Below, one piece after another: positions 7,513-15,226 of a DNA stretch of 64,000 bases; position 1 is the first letter of the stretch, and each line of letters begins with the position of its first letter. The translations under genes and the position numbers were made by a program. The stretch comes from Streptomyces sp. ISL-100 (GTDB lineage: Bacteria; Actinomycetota; Actinomycetes; Streptomycetales; Streptomycetaceae). The stretch is from positions 19,839-83,838 of the forward strand of contig NZ_JAGGOK010000035.1 in assembly GCF_018614615.1 (NCBI RefSeq). Direction: 5' to 3'. The notes under the pieces are model-generated. The model was not told the origin of the DNA and searched no databases. It saw only the letters and a list, made by a program, of their open reading frames with translations.

Positions 7513-8022
7513 TTACTGCTGTTCGCTCCTGAGGCGGAACAGCGCCCATACGACCTTGCCGCTCAGCGTCCCGGCGAGCGGGTGCCATCCCCAGCTGTCG
7601 CTGAATGAATCCACCAGAAACAAGCCACGTCCGGACTCGGCGGAGAAGTTGTCCGGCTCACGCGTCACCGGGCTCTCGTGGCTGGGGTCGCGCACGGCGC
7701 ACACCAGACGCGAGGTCCAGCGCATCAGGTGCAGTCGTACGGGAGGGTCCTGCTCGCTCGTACGCGGGGTGTCGGCCGGCAGCGCGTGCCGCAGCGCGTT
7801 GGTGACGAGCTCGGAGACGACCAGGGCCACATCGTCGAAGCAGTCGCCGAGCTCCCACTGCGCCAGCGTGGACTTGGTGAACTGGCGGGCTCCGCGCACC
7901 GCTTCGTACCTGGGAGGCAGCGCGCAGGAGGCTGAGCTGGAGACCTCTGCGGGGTCGATGGGGGGAAGCCCCTGCCTTAATGGCTCGAACGGCTCGAGCA
8001 CGGTCGATCCATTCGTCCCCAT
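7513..8022 (-). CDS. HATPase-domain (anti-sigma/SpoIIAB-like) regulator
   Basis: Protein of 169 residues with a GHKL ATPase fold like RsbW/SpoIIAB: N-box VVSELVTNALRHA near residue 75 and G-box SGRGLFLVDSFSDSWGW near 140. ATG 8022 has GGGAG 8 bases upstream. Such short HATPases act as serine kinases on anti-anti-sigma factors or as anti-sigma factors. This one belongs to the AbaA-orfA-like group found in whiJ-type clusters, between the DUF397 gene and the XRE gene. Its own start lies downstream of copy 2 of the 26-base motif, so it is probably controlled together with the DUF397 gene. Confidence 0.9.
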   Translation of the reverse strand: MGTNGSTVLEPFEPLRQGLPPIDPAEVSSSASCALPPRYEAVRGARQFTKSTLAQWELGDCFDDVALVVSELVTNALRHALPADTPRTSEQDPPVRLHLMRWTSRLVCAVRDPSHESPVTREPDNFSAESGRGLFLVDSFSDSWGWHPLAGTLSGKVVWALFRLRSEQQ

Positions 8023-8143
8023 GCGAGGCACTCCCGGGATTCGCGGTCGTTGCGATACAGCGGTAGCGATGCGGCGGTAGTACGGCGTCAGCACGAAAGA
8101 GCATGCAGGTGCGCGCGGACCATGGTTCCGAATGCGTACGGCA

Positions 8144-8169
8144 GATGCAAGGGCAGATGCACGTGCACG
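8144..8169 (-). promoter_or_regulatory. 26-base motif, copy 2 (upstream of HATPase gene)
   Basis: Read on the minus strand this is the same 26-base motif as at 7148-7173 with a single substitution (A to T at position 20). It lies 122 bases upstream of the HATPase start. The same orientation relative to its gene as copy 1, and the near identity in otherwise unrelated flanks, argue for a conserved binding site, not chance. Confidence 0.65.
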
Positions 8170-8364
8170 CGCCGGACCTGTCCGACCCCGTGCCGGTTCT
8201 TGCTCATTTCTTCCCACCACCTCTTTTGGTGACTTGTACAGCTCTTGCCATTTCCGTAATCGGATGAGTACGGGGTGAAGCGTTTTAATGGCAGACTGCG
8301 CCTCTCGGAGACCTGGGGGACGGCGCTCCGCTACTGAACTGTCGGACTCGGGAGGGCTGGAGAA
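8170..8364. other. intergenic leader of the XRE regulator
   Basis: Together with 8023-8143 this is the 342-base gap between the divergent HATPase and XRE genes. It contains an AT-richer patch (about 8210-8270) where a promoter for the XRE gene is likely. No third copy of the 26-base motif, no RNA gene and no credible small coding region were seen. Confidence 0.4.
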
Positions 8365-9228
8365 GTGACCGCAGGCGAGTCGAGCGGCTCTGTGGTGCGG
8401 CGCATCCTGCTGGGATCCCAGCTCAGGCGGCTGCGTGAGTCGCGTGGGGTCACACGCGAGGCGGCCGGCTACTCGATCCGCGCATCCGAATCGAAGATCA
8501 GCCGCATGGAGTTGGGACGGGTGAGCTTCAAGGCCAGGGACGTCGAGGACCTGCTGACGCTCTACGGCGTCACGGACGGCACGGAGCGCGAGTCGCTGCT
8601 GAGCCTGGCGCGGGAGGCCAACGTGGCGGGCTGGTGGCACAGTTACGGCGATGTGCTGCCTGGCTGGTTCCAGACGTACATCGGACTGGAAGGTGCCGCC
8701 TCCCTCATCCGGATCTACGAAGTCCAGTTCGTACACGGACTGTTGCAGACCGAGAGCTACGCGCACGCCGTCGTCTCCCGCGGCATGCCGCAGGCGAGCG
8801 CGGCGGAGGTCGACCGCAGGGTCGCGCTGCGCCTGGAGCGTCAGAAGGTGCTCGTGTCCGAGCGCGCGCCGCACTTCCACGCCGTACTCGACGAGGCGGC
8901 GCTGCGCCGTCCGTACGGCGACCGGGCCGTGATGCGGGGGCAGTTGCAGCACCTCATAGAGGTGTCGGAGCAGCGGAACATCACGCTGCAGGTCATGCCG
9001 TTCAGCTTCGGCGGTCACGCGGGGGAGAGCGGCGCGTTCACGATGCTGCAGTTCCCCGAGTCGGACCTCTCGGACCTCGTCTACCTGGAGCAGCTCACCA
9101 GCGCGCTCTACCTGGACAAGCGCGAGGAAGTCGCCCAGTACCAGCGGGTGATGGAGCGGCTCCAGAAGGACAGTCCGAGCGCGGCGGAATCCCGGGACGT
9201 GCTGCGCGGACTGCTTCAACTCACGTAA
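8365..9228 (+). CDS. XRE-family regulator with DUF5753 (whiJ-like)
   Basis: DNA-binding protein of 287 residues. The N-terminal helix-turn-helix (about 12-70) contains LGSQLRRLRESRGVTREAAG and SESKISRMELGRV. The remaining part is the DUF5753 domain, recognised by the WFQTYIGLEGAASLIRIYE and VHGLLQTESYAHAV segments and QVMPFSFGGHAG. Length and layout match WhiJ-type regulators of Streptomyces. GTG start with GGAGAAG just before. Partner genes are the DUF397 and HATPase genes to the left. It is the obvious candidate to bind the 26-base motif upstream of both. Confidence 0.93.
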   Translation: MTAGESSGSVVRRILLGSQLRRLRESRGVTREAAGYSIRASESKISRMELGRVSFKARDVEDLLTLYGVTDGTERESLLSLAREANVAGWWHSYGDVLPGWFQTYIGLEGAASLIRIYEVQFVHGLLQTESYAHAVVSRGMPQASAAEVDRRVALRLERQKVLVSERAPHFHAVLDEAALRRPYGDRAVMRGQLQHLIEVSEQRNITLQVMPFSFGGHAGESGAFTMLQFPESDLSDLVYLEQLTSALYLDKREEVAQYQRVMERLQKDSPSAAESRDVLRGLLQLT

Positions 9229-9291
9229 CCCGCCAGTAGGATGAGGTTTTATCAGGAGTCCGCACCTGCTCACCCTGCAGTAAGGGATCGC

Positions 9292-10749
9292 ATGTCCTTC
9301 TTCACCGACCTGGCCCATCAGTACATTGACGGCGAGTGGCGGACCGGCAGCGGCTCGTGGGACATCATCGACTTCAACCCGTACAACGGGGAGAAGCTCG
9401 CCGCGATCACGGTGGCCTCGGTGGACGAGGTCGACGAGGCCTATCTGGCGGCGGAGCGCGCGCAGCCGGCCTGGGCCGCGTCGAGTGCGTACAAGAGGCG
9501 GGACGTCCTGGAGCGCGCCCTGCGGATCACGCAGGACCGCGAGGACGAGATCACCGAGGCGATCATCGACGAGCTCGGCGGTACGCGGCTGAAGGCGGCG
9601 TACGAGGTTCATCTCGCCAAGGAGTTCCTGCGCGAGGCGATGCAGAGCGCGCTGCGGCCCGAGGGGAGCATCATGCCCTCGCCGGTGGAGGGCAAGGAGA
9701 ACCGCGTCTACCGGCTGCCCGTCGGTGTCGTCGGTGTCATCAGCCCCTTCAACTTCCCCTTCCTGGTGACGCTCAAGTCGGTCGCCCCGGCGCTGGCGCT
9801 GGGCAACGCGGTCGTGATCAAGCCGAACCAGAACACGCCTGTTGTCGGCGGCGGCCTGATAGCCAAGATATTCGAGGACGCGGGGCTGCCCGCCGGGCTG
9901 CTGAATGTGCTGATCACGGACATCGCGGAGATCGGTGACGCGCTGATAGAGCACCGGGTGCCGAAGGTGATCTCCTTCGCGGGCTCCGACAAGGTGGGGC
10001 GGCACGTGGCCGCCGTCGCCGCGAGCCACTTCAAGCGCGCGGTGCTCGAACTGAGCGGCAACAGCGCGCTGGTCGTCCTGGACGACGCGGACATCGACTA
10101 CGCGGTGGACGCCGCGGTCTTCAGCCGCTTCGTGTACCAGGGGCAGGTCTGCATGGCCGCCAACCGCATCCTGGTGGACCGCTCGGTCGAGGCGGAGTTC
10201 ACGGAGAAGTTCGTAGCGAAGGTACGGTCCCTGGTGACCGGCGACCCGGCCGACGCCAGGACCCACATCGGGCCGGTCATCAACACGTTCCAGGCGGACG
10301 CGCTGACGGGGCTGGTGGAGCAGGCGCTCGCCGAGGGCGCGACCGCGCTCGTACGAGGGTCTACGCGCGGCAATCTGGTCGAGCCGACCGTACTGAGCGG
10401 GCTGCCGGCCGACTCTCCGATCCTGGCGCAGGAGATTTTCGGTCCGGTGGTCCTGCTGATCCCGTTCGACGGCGAGGACGCGGCCGTACGGATCGCCAAC
10501 AACAGCGAGTACGGGCTGAGCGGGGCGGTCCACACGGGGAACCTGGAGCGGGGCGTGCGCTTCGCGAAGCGCGTCGAGACCGGGATGATCCACATCAACG
10601 ACTCGACGGTCCAGGACGAACCGCAGGTGGCCTTCGGCGGCGAAAAGTCGTCGGGGATCGGGCGGCTGAACGGGGAGTCGGCGGTGGAGGCGTTCACCAC
10701 GCAGAAGTGGATCTCCGTGCAGCACGGGCGGACGAAGTTTCCGTTCTGA
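9292..10749 (+). CDS. NAD(P)-dependent aldehyde dehydrogenase
   Basis: ALDH superfamily enzyme of 485 residues oxidising an aldehyde to the acid. Catalytic cysteine C287 sits in YQGQVCMAANRI, the general base E253 in VLELSGNSALVV, and the cofactor-binding ALGNAVVIKPNQNTPV lies before them. FGPVVLLIPFDGEDAAV and YGLSGAVHTGNLERG are typical C-terminal motifs. It most resembles benzaldehyde/vanillin-type dehydrogenases, but substrate is not determinable. ATG 9292 (MSFFTDLAHQYIDGEW) is preferred to the in-frame ATG 9241 because family members start here and GTAAGGGAT precedes it. It stands alone in its orientation context. Confidence 0.93.
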   Translation: MSFFTDLAHQYIDGEWRTGSGSWDIIDFNPYNGEKLAAITVASVDEVDEAYLAAERAQPAWAASSAYKRRDVLERALRITQDREDEITEAIIDELGGTRLKAAYEVHLAKEFLREAMQSALRPEGSIMPSPVEGKENRVYRLPVGVVGVISPFNFPFLVTLKSVAPALALGNAVVIKPNQNTPVVGGGLIAKIFEDAGLPAGLLNVLITDIAEIGDALIEHRVPKVISFAGSDKVGRHVAAVAASHFKRAVLELSGNSALVVLDDADIDYAVDAAVFSRFVYQGQVCMAANRILVDRSVEAEFTEKFVAKVRSLVTGDPADARTHIGPVINTFQADALTGLVEQALAEGATALVRGSTRGNLVEPTVLSGLPADSPILAQEIFGPVVLLIPFDGEDAAVRIANNSEYGLSGAVHTGNLERGVRFAKRVETGMIHINDSTVQDEPQVAFGGEKSSGIGRLNGESAVEAFTTQKWISVQHGRTKFPF

Positions 10750-10757
10750 CCGGAGAG

Positions 10758-10780
10758 TTGCGGACAGCCTCTGTCCGCAA
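10758..10780. promoter_or_regulatory. 23-base perfect inverted repeat upstream of DinB-like gene
   Basis: Arms TTGCGGACAG and CTGTCCGCAA, 10 bases each and fully complementary, round a 3-base centre. It lies 9 bases after the aldehyde dehydrogenase stop and 57 bases before the next start. The short spacing and lack of T-tract fit a protein-binding site as well as a terminator. No adjacent regulator gene identifies the binder. Confidence 0.5.
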
Positions 10781-10837
10781 GGGTTCGTAGCGTAGCTCTT
10801 GTCAGTTCGACGACGAGACGACGACAAGGCGGACATC

Positions 10838-11386
10838 ATGGTCGCACACGTGAACGCAGAGGCCCGCGGCGACGAGCGTGGCGCGCTCCTGGCCTTCCTG
10901 GACGCCGAGCGCGGCGGCATCCGGCGGGCGCTGCTCGGGCTGACGGACGAGCTGGCCGCGACGAAGCCGAGTGCGAGCGAGCTGTCGCTGTCCGGGCTCC
11001 TCAAGCACGTTTCCGAGGTGGAGCAGGGCTGGCTGTCCCGGGCGAAGCAGGTCGCGCCGGAGGTGCAGCGGTCCGAGGAGAACTGGGACGAGACCTTCCG
11101 GCTCGTCGGTGACGAGACGGTCGAGAGCCGGCTGGCGTACTGGGAGAAGGTCGCGCAGCAGACCGAGGAGTTCATCCGGTCGGTGCCGAGCCTGGACGAC
11201 ACCTTCCCGCTGCCGGACGAGCCGTGGTTCCCCGACTCGGAGCGGGTCTCGATGCGGTGGCTGCTGCTCCGGCTGATCACCGAGATGTCCCGGCACTCCG
11301 GCCACGCCGACATCATCCGCGAGAGCCTGGACGGCAAGACGGCGTTCGAGCTGGTGGCGCTGGAGCGCGGCGAGACCTGGGGCTGA
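10838..11386 (+). CDS. DinB/DUF664-family protein (mycothiol-transferase fold)
   Basis: Four-helix-bundle protein of 182 residues. The helix DERGALLAFLDAERGGIRRA, HVSEVEQGW near residue 60 and HSGHADIIRE near 155 supply the histidines that bind a divalent metal in the DinB/DUF664 family. Actinobacterial members include mycothiol-dependent isomerases and transferases. ATG 10838 follows AAGGCGG; a TTG 39 bases upstream is possible. A 23-base palindrome lies before it. Substrate unknown. Confidence 0.85.
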   Translation: MVAHVNAEARGDERGALLAFLDAERGGIRRALLGLTDELAATKPSASELSLSGLLKHVSEVEQGWLSRAKQVAPEVQRSEENWDETFRLVGDETVESRLAYWEKVAQQTEEFIRSVPSLDDTFPLPDEPWFPDSERVSMRWLLLRLITEMSRHSGHADIIRESLDGKTAFELVALERGETWG

Positions 11387-11415
11387 TCTTTCCTCCTCGC
11401 CGCACCCGTTACTCT

Positions 11416-11433
11416 CTAATCAAAGTTGAGTAG
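11416..11433. promoter_or_regulatory. PadR operator, copy 1
   Basis: CTAATCAAAGTTGAGTAG, an 18-base near-palindrome (arms CTAATCAA/TTGAGTAG) 25 bases before the padR start. It shares the TCAAnnTTGA core with copies at 12073 and 12119. Likely autoregulatory site. Confidence 0.65.
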
Positions 11434-11458
11434 AAGGTGAAAGGGTGAGGGTGCGGCG

Positions 11459-12076
11459 ATGTCAGCGATCAGGCTGCTGGTCCTCGGCGCCGTCCGTCAG
11501 CACGGGCGCGCGCACGGCTATCAAGTACGCAACGACCTGGAGTACTGGGGCGCCCACGAGTGGTCCAACGCCAAGCCCGGGTCGATCTATCACGCGCTGA
11601 AGCAGATGGCCAAGCAGGGACTGCTGCACGCCCACGAGATCGCGCCGAGCACGGTCGGCGGTCCGCCGAGGACCGAGTACGAGGTCACGGAGAAGGGCAC
11701 CGAGGAGTACTTCGGGCTGCTCCGCGAGGCCTTGACGACGTACGACCAGAAGATGGACGTGCTGTCGGCGGGGATCGGCTTCATCGTCGACCTGGAGCGG
11801 TCCGAGGCGGTCGAGCTGCTAAAGGAGCGGGTGCGGGGGCTGGAGGGGTGGCGGTCGGCCGTCACCGAGTACTACACGCCGGAGGACGGGCCGGAGTCGA
11901 TCGGTCACATCGGCGAAATCATGAACATGTGGGTCCACTCGGCGGACGCGGGGGCCGAGTGGACGCGCGGCCTCATCTCCCGGATCGAGGGCGGGGCGTA
12001 CACCTTCGCGGGTGAGGGCGGCGAGCCCTTCGTGGGAGTGCTGGCAGAGGGCCAGGAGAATCCGTACGCCAGCTAA
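11459..12076 (+). CDS. PadR-family transcriptional regulator
   Basis: Regulator of 205 residues. The N-terminal winged helix (about 1-85) reads IRLLVLGAVRQHGRAHGYQV, then GSIYHALKQMAKQGLL, and the wing PPRTEYEVTEKGTEEY. The C-terminal half is a helical dimerisation/ligand region of the long PadR class. It lies directly before a DrrAB-type exporter, a classical regulator-pump arrangement, with operator-like palindromes before itself, over its own stop codon and before the exporter. It probably represses both and is released by the exported compound. Confidence 0.94.
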   Translation: MSAIRLLVLGAVRQHGRAHGYQVRNDLEYWGAHEWSNAKPGSIYHALKQMAKQGLLHAHEIAPSTVGGPPRTEYEVTEKGTEEYFGLLREALTTYDQKMDVLSAGIGFIVDLERSEAVELLKERVRGLEGWRSAVTEYYTPEDGPESIGHIGEIMNMWVHSADAGAEWTRGLISRIEGGAYTFAGEGGEPFVGVLAEGQENPYAS

Positions 12077-12090
12077 TCAAGTTTGACGAA
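12073..12090. promoter_or_regulatory. PadR operator, copy 2 (overlaps padR stop)
   Basis: CTAATCAAGTTTGACGAA: the left arm is identical to copy 1 and the right half-site is close to copy 3. It overlaps the TAA of padR and lies 29 bases before copy 3, a spacing that could allow cooperative binding or looping. Confidence 0.55.
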
Positions 12091-12118
12091 TGGTGGTGGC
12101 GGGTTTACCTTTGGCGTC

Positions 12119-12136
12119 GTAGTCAAGTTTGACTAC
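12119..12136. promoter_or_regulatory. PadR operator, copy 3 (perfect palindrome before exporter)
   Basis: GTAGTCAAGTTTGACTAC: perfect 8-base arms GTAGTCAA/TTGACTAC round GT. It ends 20 bases before the exporter ATPase start. It would overlap or closely follow the promoter, so occupancy should block exporter transcription. Confidence 0.7.
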
Positions 12137-12155
12137 ATGCCTTCGGAGGAGATGG

Positions 12156-13127
12156 ATGTCATTGGCTGACGTCGACGCGGCGATCGTCGTCCAAGGAGCA
12201 CAGAAGCGGTACGGGGAGAAGCGGGCCCTGGACGGGCTGGACCTGGTGGTGGGGCGCGGCACGGTGCACGGCGTGCTCGGGCCGAATGGCGCGGGCAAGA
12301 CCACGATCGTCCGGATCATGGCCACGCTGCTGCGGCACGACGCGGGACGGGTGGAGGTGGCCGGGTACGACGTACGGTCGCAGGCCCGCGAGGTGCGGGC
12401 GCGGATCGGGCTGCTGGGGCAGCACGCGGCGGTGGACGAGGAGCTGGGCGGGCGGCAGAACCTGGAGATGTTCGGCCGGCTGTACCACCTGGGAGCGCGC
12501 CGGGCGGGCGCACGGGCCGACGAACTGCTTCAGCGTTTCGGGCTCGCCGACGTGGGGAGCAAGCCGGTCGGGAAGTACAGCGGAGGCATGCGGCGGCGGC
12601 TGGATCTGGCCGCCTCGCTCATCACGGACCCGCAGGTGCTGTTCCTGGACGAGCCGACGACCGGGCTCGACCCGCGCGGGCGCGCGGAGGTGTGGGGCGC
12701 GGTGCGGTCGCTGGTCGGGGGAGGTACGACCGTACTGCTCACCACGCAGTATCTGGAGGAGGCCGACCAGCTGGCCGACCGGATCACGGTGATCGACCGG
12801 GGCAGGGCCGTCGCCGAGGGAACGCCGGACGAGCTGAAGGGCAAGGTCGGCGGCGACCGGATCGACGTGGTGCTGCACGACGCAGGGCAACTGGGCGCGG
12901 CGGCCGCGCTGATGGGCCCGGACGCGGAGACGGACGTGGACCGGCGGCGGATCAGCGCGCCGGTGGCGGACCGGATGGCGGCGCTGACCCGGATCGTACG
13001 GGCGCTGGAGGCGGCGGGGATCGAGGCGCAGGACATCGCGCTGCGCAGGCCGACGCTCGACGAGGTGTTCCTGCACCTTACGAAGGAGACCGGCGAATCC
13101 GGCGAGACGAAGGAGATTGCGGCATGA
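12156..13127 (+). CDS. DrrA-type ABC exporter ATPase
   Basis: Nucleotide-binding subunit of 323 residues. Walker A GPNGAGKTT near 43-51, signature YSGGMRRRLDLAASL near 140, and Walker B VLFLDEPTTGLDPRGR near 160. The C-terminal 90 residues (after TTQYLEEADQLADRI) form the regulatory extension seen in DrrA and other drug-resistance ATPases. ATG 12156 follows GGAGGAG closely. The stop overlaps the permease start (ATGA). Probable function is export of a hydrophobic drug or metabolite under PadR control. Confidence 0.93.
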   Translation: MSLADVDAAIVVQGAQKRYGEKRALDGLDLVVGRGTVHGVLGPNGAGKTTIVRIMATLLRHDAGRVEVAGYDVRSQAREVRARIGLLGQHAAVDEELGGRQNLEMFGRLYHLGARRAGARADELLQRFGLADVGSKPVGKYSGGMRRRLDLAASLITDPQVLFLDEPTTGLDPRGRAEVWGAVRSLVGGGTTVLLTTQYLEEADQLADRITVIDRGRAVAEGTPDELKGKVGGDRIDVVLHDAGQLGAAAALMGPDAETDVDRRRISAPVADRMAALTRIVRALEAAGIEAQDIALRRPTLDEVFLHLTKETGESGETKEIAA

Positions 13128-13921
13128 GCGGCGCGGGCGCGGCTGTGGGGTGGGCGGTCACCGATTCCTGGACGATGACGCGGCGCGAACTCGCCCACTG
13201 GGCGCGGCAGCCGGTGCGGGTGATCGTCGGCCTGGTCTTCCCGGTGATGCTGCTGCTGATGTTCGGATTCCTGGTCGGTGGCGGCAAGGGGGTGTCGGGC
13301 GATTACGTCGACTTCCTGGTGCCCGGCATGCTGGCGCTGACCATGGCCTTCGGCCTGGAGGCGACGATGCTCGCGGTCACCCAGGACCTCAACAAGGGGG
13401 TCATCGACCGGTTCCGCTCGATGCCGATGGCCTCGGGGGCGGTACTGGTGGGGCGCGCGGTCGCGGACATGCTCCAGTCGGCGGCCGGCCTGGCGGTCAT
13501 GGTCGCCGTCGGCTACGCGATCGGCTGGCGCTGGCACGGCGGGGTGCTCGGATTCCTGGGCGCGATCGGGCTGTTGCTGCTGCTCCGCTTCGCGATGCTG
13601 TGGATCGGCATCCAGCTGGCGATGGTCGCGGGCAAGCCGGAAATGGTCCAGGCGGTGCAGGTCCTGGTCTGGCCGGTCGGCTTCCTCTCCAACGCCTTCG
13701 CGACTGCGGAATCGATGCCGGGCTGGCTCGGCGCCGTCGTCGAATGGAACCCGCTGTCGGCGACGGCCACAGCGGTACGCGACCTCTTCGGCAACCCCGC
13801 GGCGGCCGGGAACTCGTGGCCCGCGGAACACGCGGGGCTGTTGGCGGTGGTGTGGCCGGTGGTGCTGGTGGCGGTGTTCTTCCCACTGGCGGTACGGAGG
13901 TTCGGGCGGCTGAGCCACTGA
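13124..13921 (+). CDS. ABC-2 type exporter permease (DrrB-like)
   Basis: Integral membrane protein of 265 residues with about six hydrophobic segments: VRVIVGLVFPVMLLLMFGFL (30-50), then near 70-85, 125-140, 150-170, 180-195 and the C-terminal LLAVVWPVVLVAVFFPLAV. The motifs LNKGVIDRFRSMPMASGAVL and EWNPLSATATAVRDLF are hallmarks of DrrB/ABC-2 permeases. Translationally coupled to the ATPase. It forms the membrane pore of the PadR-controlled exporter. Confidence 0.92.
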   Translation: MSGAGAAVGWAVTDSWTMTRRELAHWARQPVRVIVGLVFPVMLLLMFGFLVGGGKGVSGDYVDFLVPGMLALTMAFGLEATMLAVTQDLNKGVIDRFRSMPMASGAVLVGRAVADMLQSAAGLAVMVAVGYAIGWRWHGGVLGFLGAIGLLLLLRFAMLWIGIQLAMVAGKPEMVQAVQVLVWPVGFLSNAFATAESMPGWLGAVVEWNPLSATATAVRDLFGNPAAAGNSWPAEHAGLLAVVWPVVLVAVFFPLAVRRFGRLSH

Positions 13922-13962
13922 AATTGACGGGCTGAGAGGTGGAACCCGGGCGCGGTCGCGTT

Positions 13963-14049
13963 TTCGGTTAACACGTTCTGGCGGTACTTGGTCACGAAAA
14001 CCAAGTGCGCATGCAACAGGATGCACAATGTCTGCCAGTTCCGATCCAT
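13963..14049 (-). pseudogene. tnpA: tnpA fragment (IS200-type Y1 transposase)
   Basis: The translation WQTLCILLHAHLVFVTKYRQ followed by NVLTEN is the N-terminal strand region of IS200/IS605 TnpA, which normally reads like LHAHLVFVTKYRR. Homology stops after about 29 residues. The HUH motif and catalytic tyrosine are absent, so no transposase is made. The divergent arrangement with tnpB is that of IS605-type elements. Confidence 0.75.
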
Positions 14050-14089
14050 TCGTATTCACCCGTAAACCGACGGTAGTACGGTCGCGTTT

Positions 14090-15226
14090 GTGCAGCTTCG
14101 TTACGCCTTTCGCATCGAGCCGAGCCCCGGGCAGCGCATCGCGCTGAGCCGGGCGTTCGGCTGTGCGCGGGTGGTGTTCAATGACTGTCTCCGGGCGCGG
14201 AGGGACGCGCATGCTGCGGGCCTGCCGTATCCGAAGTCGGCCCAGCTGTCGAAGCGGTTCATCACCGAGGCGAAGGCAACCCCCGAGCGCTCCTGGCTCG
14301 GGGAGGTGTCTGCCGTGGTTCTGCAGCAGTCCCTGCGGGACCTGGATTCCGCGTATTCCCACTTCTTCGCGAGCATCAAAGGCACTCGCAAGGGGCCGAA
14401 GGTCGGCGAGCCCCGGTTCAAGTCGAAGCGGGACAACCGGCAGGCTGTCAGGTTCACCGCGAACGCACGCTGGTCGATCACGCCGGGTGGGAAGCTGATC
14501 CTGCCGAAGATCGGCCCGGTGCGGGTGCGCTGGTCACGGTCGCTGCCGTCTGTGCCGTCCACGGTGACGGTGATCAGGGACGCATCCGGCCGGTATTGGG
14601 CGAGCTTCGTGGTGGAGACCGATCCGGCCAACGAGATGCTGCCGCCCACCACCGGAGATCAGGGAATTGACCTCGGGCTGACCCACTTCGCCGTGATGGC
14701 GGACGGGTCCCGGGTGAAGTCCCCGCGGTTCCTGCGCCGGGCGGAGAAGAAACTCAAACGACAGCAGCGCTGCCTGTCCCGCAAGGCCAGAGGCTCGAAG
14801 AACCGGGACAAGCAGCGCGTCAAAGTCGCCCGGGCGCATGCGAAGGTCGCGGACGCGCGCAGAGACTTCCACCACAAGCTGTCCACCAAGCTGATCCGTG
14901 AGAACCAAACGATCAGCGTGGAGAGCCTGTGCGTGAAGGGCCTGGCCCGCACCCGCCTGGCCAAGTCCGTGCACGACGCGGGGTGGTCCGCGTTTGTGAA
15001 CATGCTGGACTACAAGGCGACCAGGTACGGGCGCACCCTCACCAAGGTGGACCGGACGTTCCCGTCCTCCCAGGTGTGCTCCGCATGCGGACACCGCGAC
15101 GGACCCAAACCCCTGCACATCCGCGCCTGGACCTGCCGCCAGTGCGGGACCCGGCACGACCGGGACCACAACGCGGGCAAGAACGTGAAATACGAAGGCC
15201 GCCGGATACGGGCCGCAGCCGCATAG
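14090..15226 (+). CDS. tnpB: TnpB RNA-guided nuclease, apparently intact
   Basis: TnpB of 378 residues, the usual length. RuvC-like residues are recognisable: the first aspartate in QGIDLGLTHFAV (about 190), the glutamate in TISVESLCVKGL (about 280), and the last aspartate in RHDRDHNAGKNV (about 360). The zinc ribbon CSACG...CRQCG lies between. The N-terminal domain begins MQLRYAFRIEPSPGQR and keeps GCARVVFNDCL. GTG start. No stop codons or frameshifts are seen, so the protein could still act as an omega-RNA-guided DNA endonuclease even though tnpA is broken. Confidence 0.93.
   Translation: MQLRYAFRIEPSPGQRIALSRAFGCARVVFNDCLRARRDAHAAGLPYPKSAQLSKRFITEAKATPERSWLGEVSAVVLQQSLRDLDSAYSHFFASIKGTRKGPKVGEPRFKSKRDNRQAVRFTANARWSITPGGKLILPKIGPVRVRWSRSLPSVPSTVTVIRDASGRYWASFVVETDPANEMLPPTTGDQGIDLGLTHFAVMADGSRVKSPRFLRRAEKKLKRQQRCLSRKARGSKNRDKQRVKVARAHAKVADARRDFHHKLSTKLIRENQTISVESLCVKGLARTRLAKSVHDAGWSAFVNMLDYKATRYGRTLTKVDRTFPSSQVCSACGHRDGPKPLHIRAWTCRQCGTRHDRDHNAGKNVKYEGRRIRAAAA

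Noticed and set aside
8023..11337. Very long minus-strand open frame extending upstream of the HATPase gene
   Set aside because: It runs antisense through the XRE, aldehyde dehydrogenase and DinB genes. Only the last 169 codons (from ATG 8022) are protein-like and have a ribosome site.
13513..13962. Continuation of the tnpA-like frame into the permease gene
   Set aside because: Homology to TnpA stops after about 29 residues; beyond that it is antisense of the ABC-2 permease.
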